Positions 8,627 through 17,968 are shown, counted from the first letter of the stretch. The stretch is 64,000 nt of DNA from Novipirellula herctigrandis (GCA_007859835.1 SJPJ01000002.1:18744-82743), one strand, 5' to 3'. Notes: a model not told the origin generated them from the sequence alone. Numbers and translations: made by a program.

Positions 8627-9529
8627 GTGAATTTTTCGTCAGAAGTTTCGTTGCCCAATAGGGTGCTATATGCACTTGCTGAAGAGAATCGAGGAGCAAC
8701 CTCCGCATGGCGAGTTCGGATTCTCTGCGTCCGTGATGCTCTCGAACACAAGTCGGCAATCCCGGCAGAATCGAACACGAAGCAACTCATCAAGCGAATG
8801 GTCGCGGGCAAGCAGTTGGGGCCGATCGAGGGCCTCAAAGAAGTCTATCAAGTAATCGTACCTTATGCGTCGCTCTGTCCAGTCTCCGCAGAAGTCGTTG
8901 CGCAAGAGGCAAACCCGAGAGCAGCAATCAGCCATCTGACCGCGTTTGTTCATCACAGCGTGAGTTACGAATTACCTGACACTCTGCACTTGACGATTGC
9001 TCCAGCAAGCACGTTCCTTCCGGCTGGAACGACACCTGAAGACTGGCTGGATGCGACGTTACCAAGACCAAGGAAACCAAGCTCGATTCTAGGCCGGGAA
9101 GTCCAGTGGTCTTCAACTAAAGATGAATGGGATTTTGGATTCGAGATTGGAATGCACGAAGGGCTTCCGATTTACACAACTGACTTAGAGCGAACCTTAC
9201 TTGAAGGTTTGCGGTCCCCGAACTACTGCGGCGGATTCAAGCACGTACTTGAGTGCTGGGTTCGATCTCTCGATGAAATCGAAATTGGTAAGATAGTTAC
9301 TTACGCTAACAAGTTTTCTCAGAACATCTTAAAGCAGCGTATCGGCTTTGTCCTAGAGACACTAGGCGTGAAGCATCAAGAGTTTGACGAGTGGGCCACG
9401 AAGGCAGTCAGAGGAAGTAGCGCGGTACTTGTCGCCGGTGAACCTTTTTGCTCCGAGTTCAGCGAGCGGTGGAAGATATCCTTAAACTGTCCGTCAAGCG
9501 AACTTTCGATTCTGGAAAACCGTGATTAA
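8627..9529 (+). CDS. abiEi: AbiEi-type antitoxin / autoregulator
   Basis: A 300-residue protein of the AbiEi family, the antitoxin and transcriptional autorepressor of type IV toxin-antitoxin abortive-infection systems. The segment IYTTDLERTLLEGLRSPNYCGG (residues about 180-200) is the hallmark of the AbiEi C-terminal domain. The N-terminus (NRVLYALAEENRGATSAWRVR) would be the winged-helix part. The start is GTG 8627, 21 bp after the promoter palindrome; the next in-frame Met would remove the HTH. The stop overlaps the toxin ATG by one base, so the pair is coupled. Confidence 0.75.
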   Translation: MNFSSEVSLPNRVLYALAEENRGATSAWRVRILCVRDALEHKSAIPAESNTKQLIKRMVAGKQLGPIEGLKEVYQVIVPYASLCPVSAEVVAQEANPRAAISHLTAFVHHSVSYELPDTLHLTIAPASTFLPAGTTPEDWLDATLPRPRKPSSILGREVQWSSTKDEWDFGFEIGMHEGLPIYTTDLERTLLEGLRSPNYCGGFKHVLECWVRSLDEIEIGKIVTYANKFSQNILKQRIGFVLETLGVKHQEFDEWATKAVRGSSAVLVAGEPFCSEFSERWKISLNCPSSELSILENRD

Positions 9530-10407
9530 TGAAAACACTTCAATTCACTGGTCAAGTTTCTGACATAAAGTCGTGGTGCAAGGAAAACGGCATTCCCGAG
9601 CACGTGGGCAGAAGACGATATGTTGAGCACGCCATACTCGGCTGCATTGCGCGATCTGGCAAGCTGCGGAACGCGATCGTCTTCAAAGGTGGAAACGCTT
9701 TGCGAATTATGTACGGAAGTTCCAGGAGCACACTCGACTTGGATTTCACAGCACTGCCTGATGCCTTATCCGATGACGAAGACGATCTACGAGTTATCGC
9801 GGACGAGGCTTTCCGCACCTCTGCAAACTCGTTTGGCGTGAAGTTGCGATGCCAGAAGGTGAAGCGTAATCCACGAGGACAGGAGTTTACAACACCTACG
9901 TACAAGATTAGCGTTGCCTATCAATTTCCAGGCGACAGATACTACGAGAACATGGAAACGCGGAACCTAAGTGAAACCGTGCCGGTTGAGATTTCGCTAA
10001 ACGATGTTGTTTGCGACATGTCAGAGCTTTCGCCTGTAGCCAACGGCCGAAGCACAATTAAGGTTTGCAGTCTTGAAGATATTCTTGCCGAAAAACTCCG
10101 TTCGATACTGCAGCAAAAAGTCCGAAATCGGAATCGCAGCCAGGATGTTTACGACATTGCTTTGTTTGCGAGGTCGCATGCTGCGAGTATTAATTGGCAG
10201 GCCGTATATACGTATTTTGCGATTAAATGCCAAGCTAGAGGCATAATTGCAGAGAGGAAGGAGTTCGACGTGGCCATCCGCGAGATGGCAGCTTTGAACT
10301 ACGAGAAGGAAATCAACCGTCAAGCTCGAGATGCGTTCATTTCATTCGATGATGCTTGGAATGAAGTTGAGAGAGTCGTAGAAGGCTTGCCACCTGCGAA
10401 TTCGTAG
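9529..10407 (+). CDS. abiEii: AbiEii-type nucleotidyltransferase toxin
   Basis: A 292-residue nucleotidyltransferase of the AbiEii/AbiGii family. Key motifs: KGGNALR at 53-59, S-x-L-D-L-D at 67-72 (the catalytic DxD), a conserved Lys in EDILAEKLRSIL and the final DVYDIALFA motif. Such enzymes transfer nucleotides to tRNA or other targets and cause reversible growth arrest, restrained by AbiEi; the phage defence role is known for the family. The gene begins at ATG 9529 inside the antitoxin stop codon. All catalytic motifs look intact. Confidence 0.85.
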   Translation: MKTLQFTGQVSDIKSWCKENGIPEHVGRRRYVEHAILGCIARSGKLRNAIVFKGGNALRIMYGSSRSTLDLDFTALPDALSDDEDDLRVIADEAFRTSANSFGVKLRCQKVKRNPRGQEFTTPTYKISVAYQFPGDRYYENMETRNLSETVPVEISLNDVVCDMSELSPVANGRSTIKVCSLEDILAEKLRSILQQKVRNRNRSQDVYDIALFARSHAASINWQAVYTYFAIKCQARGIIAERKEFDVAIREMAALNYEKEINRQARDAFISFDDAWNEVERVVEGLPPANS

Positions 10408-11480
10408 AACCTATACCCGACGGCGCAGTGCACCTGACCGAAGCGATAAACGTAACCACGCCGTCGGAACCTCGGTTGATTCTCTAAATTGCATCGGGGT
10501 GACACTCGACCGAAGCGAACGACGCTTGAATCTCCAGTAAATGAACCAACTCTGGCGGAGCGACGCGACCGCCCGAGCCAAGCCGTCGAGCGACAGCGAG
10601 AAGGCGCAGGCGAGCCTACGCTGATAGCTGCCGGCAGGCACGCCGGCCATGGACGGTCGGCGAAGAATGGGCGGTCGGGGCATGGATGCAGCCGGAACGC
10701 AGGCTATGGATGGCCGGAGTGGAGGCCGAGCGCAGCGAGCCGATCGCCCATGCCCGAGGGATTCGCGATCCGGCAAGGAAGCGACCGAACGAAGCGATTG
10801 ACGTTTGCCTATCGAAAGGTTCTCCAACACGTTTGCAGTTTGCACCCCGAAAGTCGGAGCGTTGCCGGATCGGGACGGCGACGTTTGCAGCGTATCGCCC
10901 GTCAACCGAAGCGATTGCAGTTTGAACCCCGATGCAGTCTCCAACACGGACGGAGTCGCCGCCGAGGGCATCAGCGCAGGATGCCCGCAGAAATAACGAC
11001 GGAAGCAGGATGCCGTAGGGTCACTTCGTGAAAGTCGGACGCACGCTGCAGCTTGAACGCCAGCCGACTGAAGCGATTGACGTTTGAATCTCGCTTGCGG
11101 ACCGCCTGAATCGGGCTCTAAAGCCCGGTCGCACAGACGATGCTCCAAGGCATCGTCACGATGGAATGCGGAGCCGACGGGAGACGTGTCCTCAGTGAGG
11201 AACGAACGTATGCCACGTGCCGCGGCGGTGGAGCAGGAACGGAGCGTTTGAGCGCAGGCACACGGACAAGCACTGATGCTAGCGAGAAACGAGCGGGCCG
11301 GGGTTCGTCGGAATGACCAGCGGAGTCTCCATCGCCCGAATGATGCTCCAACACGAAACCGGCTGTACGTTGGGGCTCCAACCCAGACGAAGTTGGCGCA
11401 ATCGTTTGACGTGAGATCGCAATAATCCATTTTGATCGCAAGTCCAAGGCAGGCGACAACCGCGACGCCACTTCATGAGC
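10408..11480. repeat. Gene-free region with degenerate interspersed repeats
   Basis: About 1.07 kb between the abiE operon and the minus-strand operon. At least five degenerate copies of a ~25-bp motif (core CGAAGCGATTGACGTTTGAA) occur at about 10436, 10508, 10783, 10903 and 11067, all in one orientation. A 9-bp inverted repeat (CCGACGGCG / CGCCGTCGG) frames the first copy at 10417-10466. Long minus-strand frames here are low-complexity (repeated KRQSLRS) and are explained by the repeat. It could be decayed integron-like cassette spacers or a REP-type array; I see no gene. Confidence 0.6.
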
Positions 11481-14165
11481 CTAACTCACTTTTGATTGGC
11501 TTGCGGCTTTTCGCACTCGCATTCTTGGGTCTTTACTGAGCGCGTCGCGTACGGGACGGATCGCGTCAGCGTACTCAAGTTCTTCCTCAGCCCACCTTGT
11601 TACGGCTTCGGCAACCGCGTACCGCGTGTCGGGCGATGGATGCTTGGACATCCTTTGCAATCGAACCACCCATTGCTTCATTACTGTTACTCGCCAAAGG
11701 GCCTTGGGCGACAGTTTCTTTAGTCGTGCAACCCCATCGTCTGACAAAAACTCCTGTGAGAACACGCTGACTACCTCGGCCGGCTTACTCGGCATTGAAA
11801 CAAGCACCAACGCTTCAGCATGGCCAGCCAAGATCGCCGCCAAATCTTCTTTGTCCTCCGCGATATCGAGTATCAACCTGAAAACTAACTTGGCAACACG
11901 TGGTCTAAGTTCCGGAAAAAACTCGTGGCATTTTCCTGGAATCCACTCCAGTAGCGCGTTGCAAATAGCGTCGCGAGCAACTCCAGCAACAACGGCATTT
12001 TGAAGGCCAATCAACGTCACCTCGTAAAGAGAGCTTTTCGTGTTTCCGCTATAGGTAAAGTTGGTCAGGGGCCCCGATTTCTCGAAGCCAAAGTTCTTGC
12101 CAGGAATGCCGTTCAACAGAAGCGACAGCAATCTTTTGACGATTCTCTTCGCCTGCGTCTTAGGACCAAGTGTGATAAGTTTCGACAGGACAAGGAAATA
12201 GTCAAACTTGTCAGTAAATAGTACGGTGTGACTTTCAACTGCTTCAAGAAGTGCGTTGACAAGTTCTTCGTCGGACCTAGTCCATTTGTAGAAACTGACA
12301 ATACGATTGTAAGTCGATTCGATCATCGAAACTCTGGTGCCACTCAAATCGCTGCGGTCTCTGATTTGCTTGAGCAATGCTGAACGCAAGTCCTCTTTCC
12401 TCAACTGTTTCACGTCAGCAAGTTTATCGTTGCCCGTGCGTTTCTGAAGTGTCTTGGCAAAGAATTCGTTGCCAAGCAATCTTGCGTCAGCTTCTAAGCA
12501 TGGAAGGAGCTCAGCTCGTAGTTCCGGCCGAAGCTCATAGGCATTGATAAACACAGAGTATCGGTATTGTACAAAGTGATGCTCGCCGCACTGCGTTGAC
12601 GACATCGTTTCTGCCAGTAACAACGCTGACGAAATTTCTCCGTTGGCTAGAGACGCAACGAAAACATTGTGCAATTCCTCCCAAAGCCCAGGTTTTCTTG
12701 AAGCCGAAACAATGGCAGGGGTAAGTGATTCTATGAGCTCCGTTGAGTTCGACGTAAACGGCAGGATTTCCTTCCAAAACCCGAGCAAAGAATGGGTCCA
12801 AAGCATGCTGATAAGATCGTTCTGCTCCACGGAAACGGACCATGCGGCAACATCAGACAAGACTTCTTCAGGGATGGCATCTGAAAGCGCGCTTAGGACG
12901 TCTGCTACGTGCCGCCAGTACGTCGCCGGAAGTGCAAGCAGATTCGAGACGAACGCAGCTCGCTTTTCGTTGTTAGTGAAATCAGCTAGTTGGATCCTGT
13001 TTTTTAAAAGTTCGGACTTTTCGATGCTGGAAAAACCACGGGACACCACAAGATCGAATAGTCCGTCAAGCACTAAAGACAAATCTTGATGTTGACCGAG
13101 TTCGACCCTACTTTCACCTCTTGTTTTTAGACCCTCAAGCCAAAGCCCTACATCCCAAGTCCGAAGCGCTTGCAATTGCAGCAGCATTGCCATCCGAAAT
13201 CGAATCCAACGTTGCCGACCGAGCGAACCGCCTGGGAACCCTGCGATCGCAAGTTCGGCCAACGCTTCGCTTTCTGCCTCTTTTCTCGCTTGAATCACAA
13301 ACGCAATGGGCTGTTTGCTGGAAACGTACTTGTAACGCGGCAACGAAACGAACTGATCTTCAGAGTCCTTTATGTGCATGCGAGAAAAGTGAACCAGCGT
13401 AAAAAACGAACGGTAGATCGCACTGTTGGCGTCAACTTTCGTGTTCAGTTGTCCGATTACCTTGGCAAGCGATTCATGGTCGCAGGCCTGATAAAGTCGC
13501 CAACCGCTAAGCAACAACTGCTCTGGCGAGACTTTCTCTGAATTGGATTCGATCTCTTGCCCAATCGTCCCACCGTACAAGCTCGCCTGTATTGATAAGC
13601 GTTCTTCCAATTTGGCAAAGTCTCGTTGCCAGCCTTTATTTGGACACGAGTCTCGACATGCCGACGCAAGCTTCTTCCATTCTTCACCGTATGGCGACTG
13701 ATACCAGACAAGTTCGATTAAGAAGATAAAACCAATGAGCAGCTCATCGCGAGACTCTGAACTAGCGAACTGCAATTCCCACCATGCTGCCGTTGGGTAG
13801 CTGTAGTCATCCCACTTATGCTCTGCGTGTGGATGATTCAGGTGGTTGTGAAGCATGACAATCATGTCTTTCGCGGGATCATCAGACAACTCTAACTCGG
13901 CTGCCTTAAGCCTCTCTTCAACAAGATAGAAAATGTAATCATCGACCATCCAGTAGAGCCCCAAAATCAAGGCCCACTGAATTTCTCGATATACTACGGA
14001 CTTGCGCTCGTCGGTGGTTGCGAAAGAGCCGCACCGTCGGATAGCAACAGTCGCCAGATGATTTACTGCCAGACCGTCGCCGGAGCGATGGCAGTCAATT
14101 GCATGTTTTCGCAGATACTGCAATCCAGCAGAAACCGTTCGACAATCTTCGTTTGGACCGGTCAC
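11481..14165 (-). CDS. Large helical protein with HEAT-like C-terminus, partner of the HD protein
   Basis: An 894-residue protein that I do not recognise. It is predicted mostly alpha-helical, with no signal peptide, transmembrane helix or visible nucleotide-binding motif. The C-terminal ~60 residues (HPSPDTRYAVAEAVTRWAEEE then DALSKDPRMRVRKAA) look like HEAT repeats, suggesting a scaffold or target-binding role. The start is GTG 14165, which overlaps the upstream HD gene's stop (GTGA, 14162-14165), so the two are co-translated and probably work together. Location in a defence-type, tRNA-linked island makes a conflict-system role likely, but this is inference. Confidence 0.6.
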   Translation of the reverse strand: MTGPNEDCRTVSAGLQYLRKHAIDCHRSGDGLAVNHLATVAIRRCGSFATTDERKSVVYREIQWALILGLYWMVDDYIFYLVEERLKAAELELSDDPAKDMIVMLHNHLNHPHAEHKWDDYSYPTAAWWELQFASSESRDELLIGFIFLIELVWYQSPYGEEWKKLASACRDSCPNKGWQRDFAKLEERLSIQASLYGGTIGQEIESNSEKVSPEQLLLSGWRLYQACDHESLAKVIGQLNTKVDANSAIYRSFFTLVHFSRMHIKDSEDQFVSLPRYKYVSSKQPIAFVIQARKEAESEALAELAIAGFPGGSLGRQRWIRFRMAMLLQLQALRTWDVGLWLEGLKTRGESRVELGQHQDLSLVLDGLFDLVVSRGFSSIEKSELLKNRIQLADFTNNEKRAAFVSNLLALPATYWRHVADVLSALSDAIPEEVLSDVAAWSVSVEQNDLISMLWTHSLLGFWKEILPFTSNSTELIESLTPAIVSASRKPGLWEELHNVFVASLANGEISSALLLAETMSSTQCGEHHFVQYRYSVFINAYELRPELRAELLPCLEADARLLGNEFFAKTLQKRTGNDKLADVKQLRKEDLRSALLKQIRDRSDLSGTRVSMIESTYNRIVSFYKWTRSDEELVNALLEAVESHTVLFTDKFDYFLVLSKLITLGPKTQAKRIVKRLLSLLLNGIPGKNFGFEKSGPLTNFTYSGNTKSSLYEVTLIGLQNAVVAGVARDAICNALLEWIPGKCHEFFPELRPRVAKLVFRLILDIAEDKEDLAAILAGHAEALVLVSMPSKPAEVVSVFSQEFLSDDGVARLKKLSPKALWRVTVMKQWVVRLQRMSKHPSPDTRYAVAEAVTRWAEEELEYADAIRPVRDALSKDPRMRVRKAASQSKVS

Positions 14166-15361
14166 GATACTCCACCAACTATTGCTTCAAACGTTTGTTC
14201 CAGTGGAGAACGAGGCTCTGTGCTGCCCTGGGCCGCTTCCAATACCGCCAAGTCAACATCTTCCAGCGATGCGACTGCCAACTGCGTTAAGGTTTCTTGG
14301 CTGCATCGAGTGGGGCTTTTCAACGCCTCACCCATGAACGTCCGTAGCAGTTGGAAAGTCAACGCTGACTCGTTGTCGAATCCCTCAAGTGCATTCCAGT
14401 TTTTCAGCAAGTCGGTATTCGTTAGCGGAATGCCAGTGGATGGGTTCAGGTTTATGTTTGTTATTGGTGCGTCGATCGCACGCAAGTCCGCCTCATAGAG
14501 GCTGATGAGCCGGAAATGGTTTCTTAATGCCGAATAGATCGGCTTAGTAAGATGCGTTGTTCCGGGGGGCTTCTTGACATCTACGGAAATGGAACCATTG
14601 GTTATCAAAATGCGGTCAGCGGTAAGAGCATGACGCATCCAATGCGCTCGATTCAGTTCGTCTCCACCTCTGTGTTGAAGTAACGTTGTTGTATCGCATC
14701 GCCCTGCGTCCTCATCTAGCAAGTCTGCGACTGAAACAACTGCTGCGAGAGCACGGCCGATCGCATCCAGACCACCATCTGCAGCCCATTGCCAAGGCCA
14801 CTTTTGGTGGGCCATAGCAACCTCAACCGCTCGGAGCAGATTTGATGGGCACGCAGGATCGAAAAATTCCTCGTAGTTCTTTGAGTAGTCCAACATCAAT
14901 CGCGGGAGTAAACGAGGTAACCGTACTACGTGAGTAGTTCGTACCCACAAGGCACGGCTTGTCCACTGAGACGGGTCAAGGTCCGGGGAGTACGGTTGAG
15001 GGAGATCGCATGGATTCTGCGATAGCATACCTAAATCGTGGATCAAAGTAGCGACCAATAGATCGGCTGCATCATCCGGGGCGAGTGACTCAGGCAGGTA
15101 AGTCCCACCGACACCAGGTAACCCCCAGCAGCTAATCCGATCAACCAGGCTACACAAATGTGGGAGTCCGTGATCCGTGAATTCTGGAAGGTGACAGGCA
15201 AGAGACAGCCTATGTGTGGCGTCGAGAAGATCGCCAACGAAATTCGCAAGGTTTTTTCGCGAGGAATCGAACGCCCGCCTTGTTAGCGAGGATGCAAATA
15301 TAAAGTCGCGTGCCTCGTGCAGAGTGGAGTTCGGGTCTGGTAGCGGTCGGTTGGAAATCAT
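14162..15361 (-). CDS. HD-CE-like metal-dependent HD domain protein (putative defence effector/regulator)
   Basis: A 399-residue protein. Residues about 60-75 contain EFTDHGLPHLCSLVDRI and about 103-111 ATLIHDLGM. Further on come RTTHVVRLPRL, AMAHQKW and VVSVADLLDEDAGRCD. This order (DHGxxH, HDxGM, RxxH, H, ADxLDxD) matches the HD-CE type of HD phosphohydrolases known from bacterial conflict systems, often linked to Hsp90-like ATPases; no such ATPase is adjacent here. All metal ligands appear present, so nucleotide or phosphoester hydrolysis is plausible. It is the first gene of a two-gene operon with the 894-residue protein. ATG 15361 is the likely start. Confidence 0.65.
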   Translation of the reverse strand: MISNRPLPDPNSTLHEARDFIFASSLTRRAFDSSRKNLANFVGDLLDATHRLSLACHLPEFTDHGLPHLCSLVDRISCWGLPGVGGTYLPESLAPDDAADLLVATLIHDLGMLSQNPCDLPQPYSPDLDPSQWTSRALWVRTTHVVRLPRLLPRLMLDYSKNYEEFFDPACPSNLLRAVEVAMAHQKWPWQWAADGGLDAIGRALAAVVSVADLLDEDAGRCDTTTLLQHRGGDELNRAHWMRHALTADRILITNGSISVDVKKPPGTTHLTKPIYSALRNHFRLISLYEADLRAIDAPITNINLNPSTGIPLTNTDLLKNWNALEGFDNESALTFQLLRTFMGEALKSPTRCSQETLTQLAVASLEDVDLAVLEAAQGSTEPRSPLEQTFEAIVGGVS

Positions 15362-15698
15362 AGCTGTCGATCAAACTGTGCAAGTCAGAGCTCACGCTAT
15401 CGCTCAAGAAGAGACGTGCTTGGCTGCGGCAGGAGAACGGCAGAAAACCAGCAAGTATTCCTGTCTTACGCATTCTACTAGAAATTCCCCGACCGTGAAG
15501 GCTCGATTCAGAGTGGTTTCACCAGCGTCTGCGAGTACAACTTACAGCAAATTCGCATCTACTTGGTCGGCTTACTAACTCTGGGTTTTGCTCGCTGTTT
15601 TGCTTTTCGCTTCTTTGATCGTTGCTGTGCTGGCGATCACTTTTCCGTCCGAACTACATCCTTTGTGTTGAGAGTTATACGTAACACTCGATAGGTAA
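15362..15698. other. Upstream region of the HD operon, no gene seen
   Basis: A 337-bp stretch upstream of the minus-strand HD gene and downstream of the truncated thioredoxin-like frame. Overlapping frames show no family likeness. It probably holds the HD operon promoter, but no clear boxes stand out. Confidence 0.4.
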
Positions 15699-16028
15699 TC
15701 ACGAACCACAAATTGACGATTGCTGCTCCTCCACCGGGGTCTCGATCCATTTGCCGATGCTCCACCACGCGAAGCGACCTTTTGCGTTGTCGATTCGGTC
15801 CCAGATCAGACCACGTTCCCAACGCTTCGGATTGCTCCACGGATTCAGGTCATCATCGGTTGGGTCGGCGTCAACGGGTTGAGTTTCGCTGTCGGTGAAT
15901 CCCCAACGATCGAGGAACGCTCGCGAGCGGTCGCCACGAAGTAGGCCGCTCGATGTGTCTTCAATTTTGCCATCGACGAACACCATCATCGTTGGCGTTG
16001 GGCGGACGTTGTGAGCATCAGCACTCAT
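15699..16028 (-). pseudogene. 5'-truncated thioredoxin-fold protein
   Basis: A minus-strand frame whose last ~109 residues begin SADAHNVRPTPTMMVFVDGK, the second half of a thioredoxin fold (cis-Pro before the VFVDG strand). Everything upstream of about 16028 in this frame is antisense to the integrase remnant and not thioredoxin-like. The CxxC half is therefore missing. The C-terminal part (WSNPKRWERGLIWDRIDNAKG) is not recognised. It is broken at the same point as the facing integrase fragment. Confidence 0.5.
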
Positions 16029-16776
16029 TGATCGCGAAATCATCGACGATTGCTTGAAGGCGGCTCCCGACGCCCAGTGGCGAGCGATCATCGCGCTTGC
16101 CCGGTACGGCGGATTGAGGACGCCAAGCGAAACGGCGGCGCTCAAATGGTCTGATCTCGACTTTGCTGCTGGTCGGATGATTATCAACGCCAGCAAGACA
16201 GAGCATCACCGCAGTGGCGGACGCCGAGTTTGCCCGATGTTCCCCGAGCTTCGACCTTATCTGGAAGATTTGGACGCACTTGCCGAGAAGGGCGACGAAT
16301 TCGTGGTCCCGCGATGCGGCAAATCATCGAACCTGCGAACGATGTTCATTGCGATCATCGAACGGGCCGGCCACGAGGCATGGCCAAAGCTGTTTCAGAA
16401 TCTTCGCGCCTCCCGCGAGACCGAGCTCCTGGCACTCTATCCCGCAAAGGATGTTTCAAGCTGGCTCGGCAACAGTGTTCCCGTCGCGATGAAGCACTAC
16501 GCGATGGCACGCAAGGAAGTCTTCGAGGATGCCGCGCTCAAACCGTCAGGTGCGATGCCCGAAAACGCAGATGAGAATAGCGAAGCAGAATCCGAAGCAG
16601 ACGCGAAGCAAAATGCTAAGCAGACCGTAGCGACCGCGAGTGGTCCGCAGGAGCACGTCCAAAAGAAAAGCCCGCGAATCGCGGGCTCGTTGCCACTTCC
16701 GCCCCCTAAGGTCATCTTGGGACAAAGCGGCGGGATGGGCGATACAGAATTCGAATCTGTGACCTCTGCGGTGTGA
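16015..16776 (+). pseudogene. Tyrosine recombinase remnant (C-terminal catalytic half) ending in the att site
   Basis: The readable frame follows a stop at 16012-16014 and starts ...LIDREIIDDCLKAAPD, natural integrase sequence but lacking the whole N-terminal DNA-binding part. Seen are the Arg I region (ALARYGGLRTPSETAALKW), an Arg II-region segment (LFQNLRASRETELL), a WLGNS segment and the nucleophile Tyr (VAMKHYAMA). The last residues GDTEFESVTSAV are encoded by the tRNA-derived direct repeat itself. I read it as the integrase of an older element that sat in the same tRNA gene, later cut by a deletion at about 16015-16028. Confidence 0.75.
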
Positions 16777-16777
16777 A
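16735..16777. repeat. Left attachment site of the integrative element
   Basis: A 43-bp perfect copy of 23687-23729, covering the tRNA-Val 3' half from the anticodon loop to the acceptor end. Here it lacks the tRNA 5' half, so it is the distal att site. The 3' end of the older integrase remnant reads straight through it and stops at its last bases. Confidence 0.93.
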
Positions 16778-16930
16778 AAGAGGTGAGCCACATTGCAAAA
16801 GTCTCGGTTTTTGCAGTAAAAACCCGTCATTCACCATGTTTTCCATGCTAACAATGTGCAAAGGTTAATGCAACTAGCGGGGTGTATTGCGGTATTGTGG
16901 CGACGGAAAACTTCATAGTCGTGGGGTTAT

Positions 16931-16950
16931 CCGGTATGCGTACCGAAAAA
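16931..16950. promoter_or_regulatory. Inverted repeat near left att (candidate integrase/regulator site)
   Basis: CGGTA-N4-TACCG followed by AAAAA. A fuller version (10-bp arms) lies near the other end of the element at 23591-23615, and both are followed by a similar CGCGG stretch. The matched placement near both att sites suggests arm-type integrase sites or a shared regulator operator. Confidence 0.4.
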
Positions 16951-16986
16951 CGCGGCGCAATTTGTTGTAACGCGATACCCGCGCAT

Positions 16987-17028
16987 AAAAAAAGCGAGTC
17001 GAACGAGGGGGCACCCGCGCGACTCGCT
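16987..17028 (-). terminator. Rho-independent terminator of the element's minus-strand operon
   Basis: Nine-bp arms (17020-17028 and 16993-17001, AGCGAGTCG / CGACTCGCT) with an 18-base loop, followed on the minus strand by a run of seven T (16987-16993). It lies 65 bp after the stop of the last minus-strand gene. Confidence 0.85.
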
Positions 17029-17093
17029 CAACAGCACTAGATGTAATCCACGGCGGGTGAGGTGATTCCGCGATGGCAAGTGCTGATTGTTAG

Positions 17094-17705
17094 CTAAACG
17101 AGACTTTCACCTTTTTTCAGCTCTGGTAAATCAAACCTGCGTAGGGTGGAATTGAGCGCGTCCGCTGCCATCGCTCGAGTGTTCTTTTCTCGGTCGGCCT
17201 CATTTTTCAAAATCTCGGATTTGATCTTCTTGACGACTTCGGCCAATGGCTCGGCAATCTTGCCACCCACAAAAAGAGCGGGGTAGTCCGCCTTGGTTTT
17301 TGCGGCGTCACTCTGTGCGGTGGTGTGGTCGCCGCCAGCTTTCATGAGCTCATGTACTCGCCGTTGCCAATGGTTTGTTCTGTGTTTCGCGATGTGCATT
17401 TGCCGTTGGGCGTTTTCGAAGTCGGCGGCATGGGTCTTTGCTTTCGCCTGCGCAACTTCCGCATTGGCCACGGTTCGGCATACGCGCCCGATCGCTGCCA
17501 CTCGCGAGCGAAACTCCGCGTCATCCATTTGCAGAATCGCCATCGCATTGTAGAGCGTGTCTGCGTCCGAGTCGTCGGTTGTGCCAAGGTACTCTTTGAC
17601 GGCGATGGCGAGCACTTCGCTACGTTCACTCGATAGCGACTCCTCGACTAGTTGTTTTTCTTCGTCGCGAAGTGATTTCAATCGACCGAAAATGTCCGTA
17701 ACCAT
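17094..17705 (-). CDS. Unknown 203-residue helical protein of the integrative element
   Basis: Starts at ATG 17705, with a purine-rich AAAGGAAA Shine-Dalgarno about 8 bp upstream; the longer frame to 17900 overlaps the zinc-ribbon gene and is not preferred. The protein is highly charged and predicted helical, probably coiled-coil over residues about 75-120 (AEVAQAKAKTHAADFENAQ). No motif is recognised. It is the last gene of the operon and overlaps the preceding gene by 28 bp. A structural, DNA-binding or phage-interfering role would all fit a satellite; nothing decides among them. Confidence 0.7.
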   Translation of the reverse strand: MVTDIFGRLKSLRDEEKQLVEESLSSERSEVLAIAVKEYLGTTDDSDADTLYNAMAILQMDDAEFRSRVAAIGRVCRTVANAEVAQAKAKTHAADFENAQRQMHIAKHRTNHWQRRVHELMKAGGDHTTAQSDAAKTKADYPALFVGGKIAEPLAEVVKKIKSEILKNEADREKNTRAMAADALNSTLRRFDLPELKKGESLV

Positions 17706-17968
17706 TTTGCTTTTCCTTTTGTAATTTCGTCCAGTGACGCCCTGATTTCTCGGCAGTAGTCGATACGCGGCGTCTGACAGTCCACGCAAATCGTTCGCCT
17801 CGCGACCAAGTGTGTCCACGGCTCCGTAGCCGTCGGCGTCAACTCGGTGCTCACGGTGTGGCTGTAGGCCCGCCTGCGGGTCGATCCACACTCGGGACAT
17901 TGCCTCGCATCGCCGAAGGTTTGGGCGTTGAAACTTTGCCTTGGGCTTGATTTGATTTTACCATTCAT
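17678..17968 (-). CDS. Small zinc-ribbon protein of the integrative element
   Basis: A 96-residue protein from ATG 17968, chosen because a near-perfect AAGGAGG lies about 8 bp upstream. Two Cys pairs, CPEC and CVDC, separated by about 40 residues form a putative zinc ribbon. The family resembles short zinc-ribbon proteins found in planctomycete prophage-like elements. Function is unknown; nucleic acid binding is the usual guess. Its 3' end overlaps the start of the next gene. Confidence 0.65.
   Translation of the reverse strand: MNGKIKSSPRQSFNAQTFGDARQCPECGSTRRRAYSHTVSTELTPTATEPWTHLVARRTICVDCQTPRIDYCREIRASLDEITKGKAKWLRTFSVD

Noticed and set aside
10411-11430. 339-residue minus-strand open frame
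   Set aside because: Low-complexity, Arg/Ser-rich with repeated KRQSLRS; fully explained by the degenerate DNA repeats and no family likeness.
10408-11480. Possible CRISPR array
   Set aside because: The repeats are degenerate and irregularly spaced, with no conserved repeat-spacer period and no cas genes.
17706-17900. N-terminal extension of the 203-residue element protein
   Set aside because: It overlaps the zinc-ribbon gene in another frame, while ATG 17705 has its own Shine-Dalgarno.
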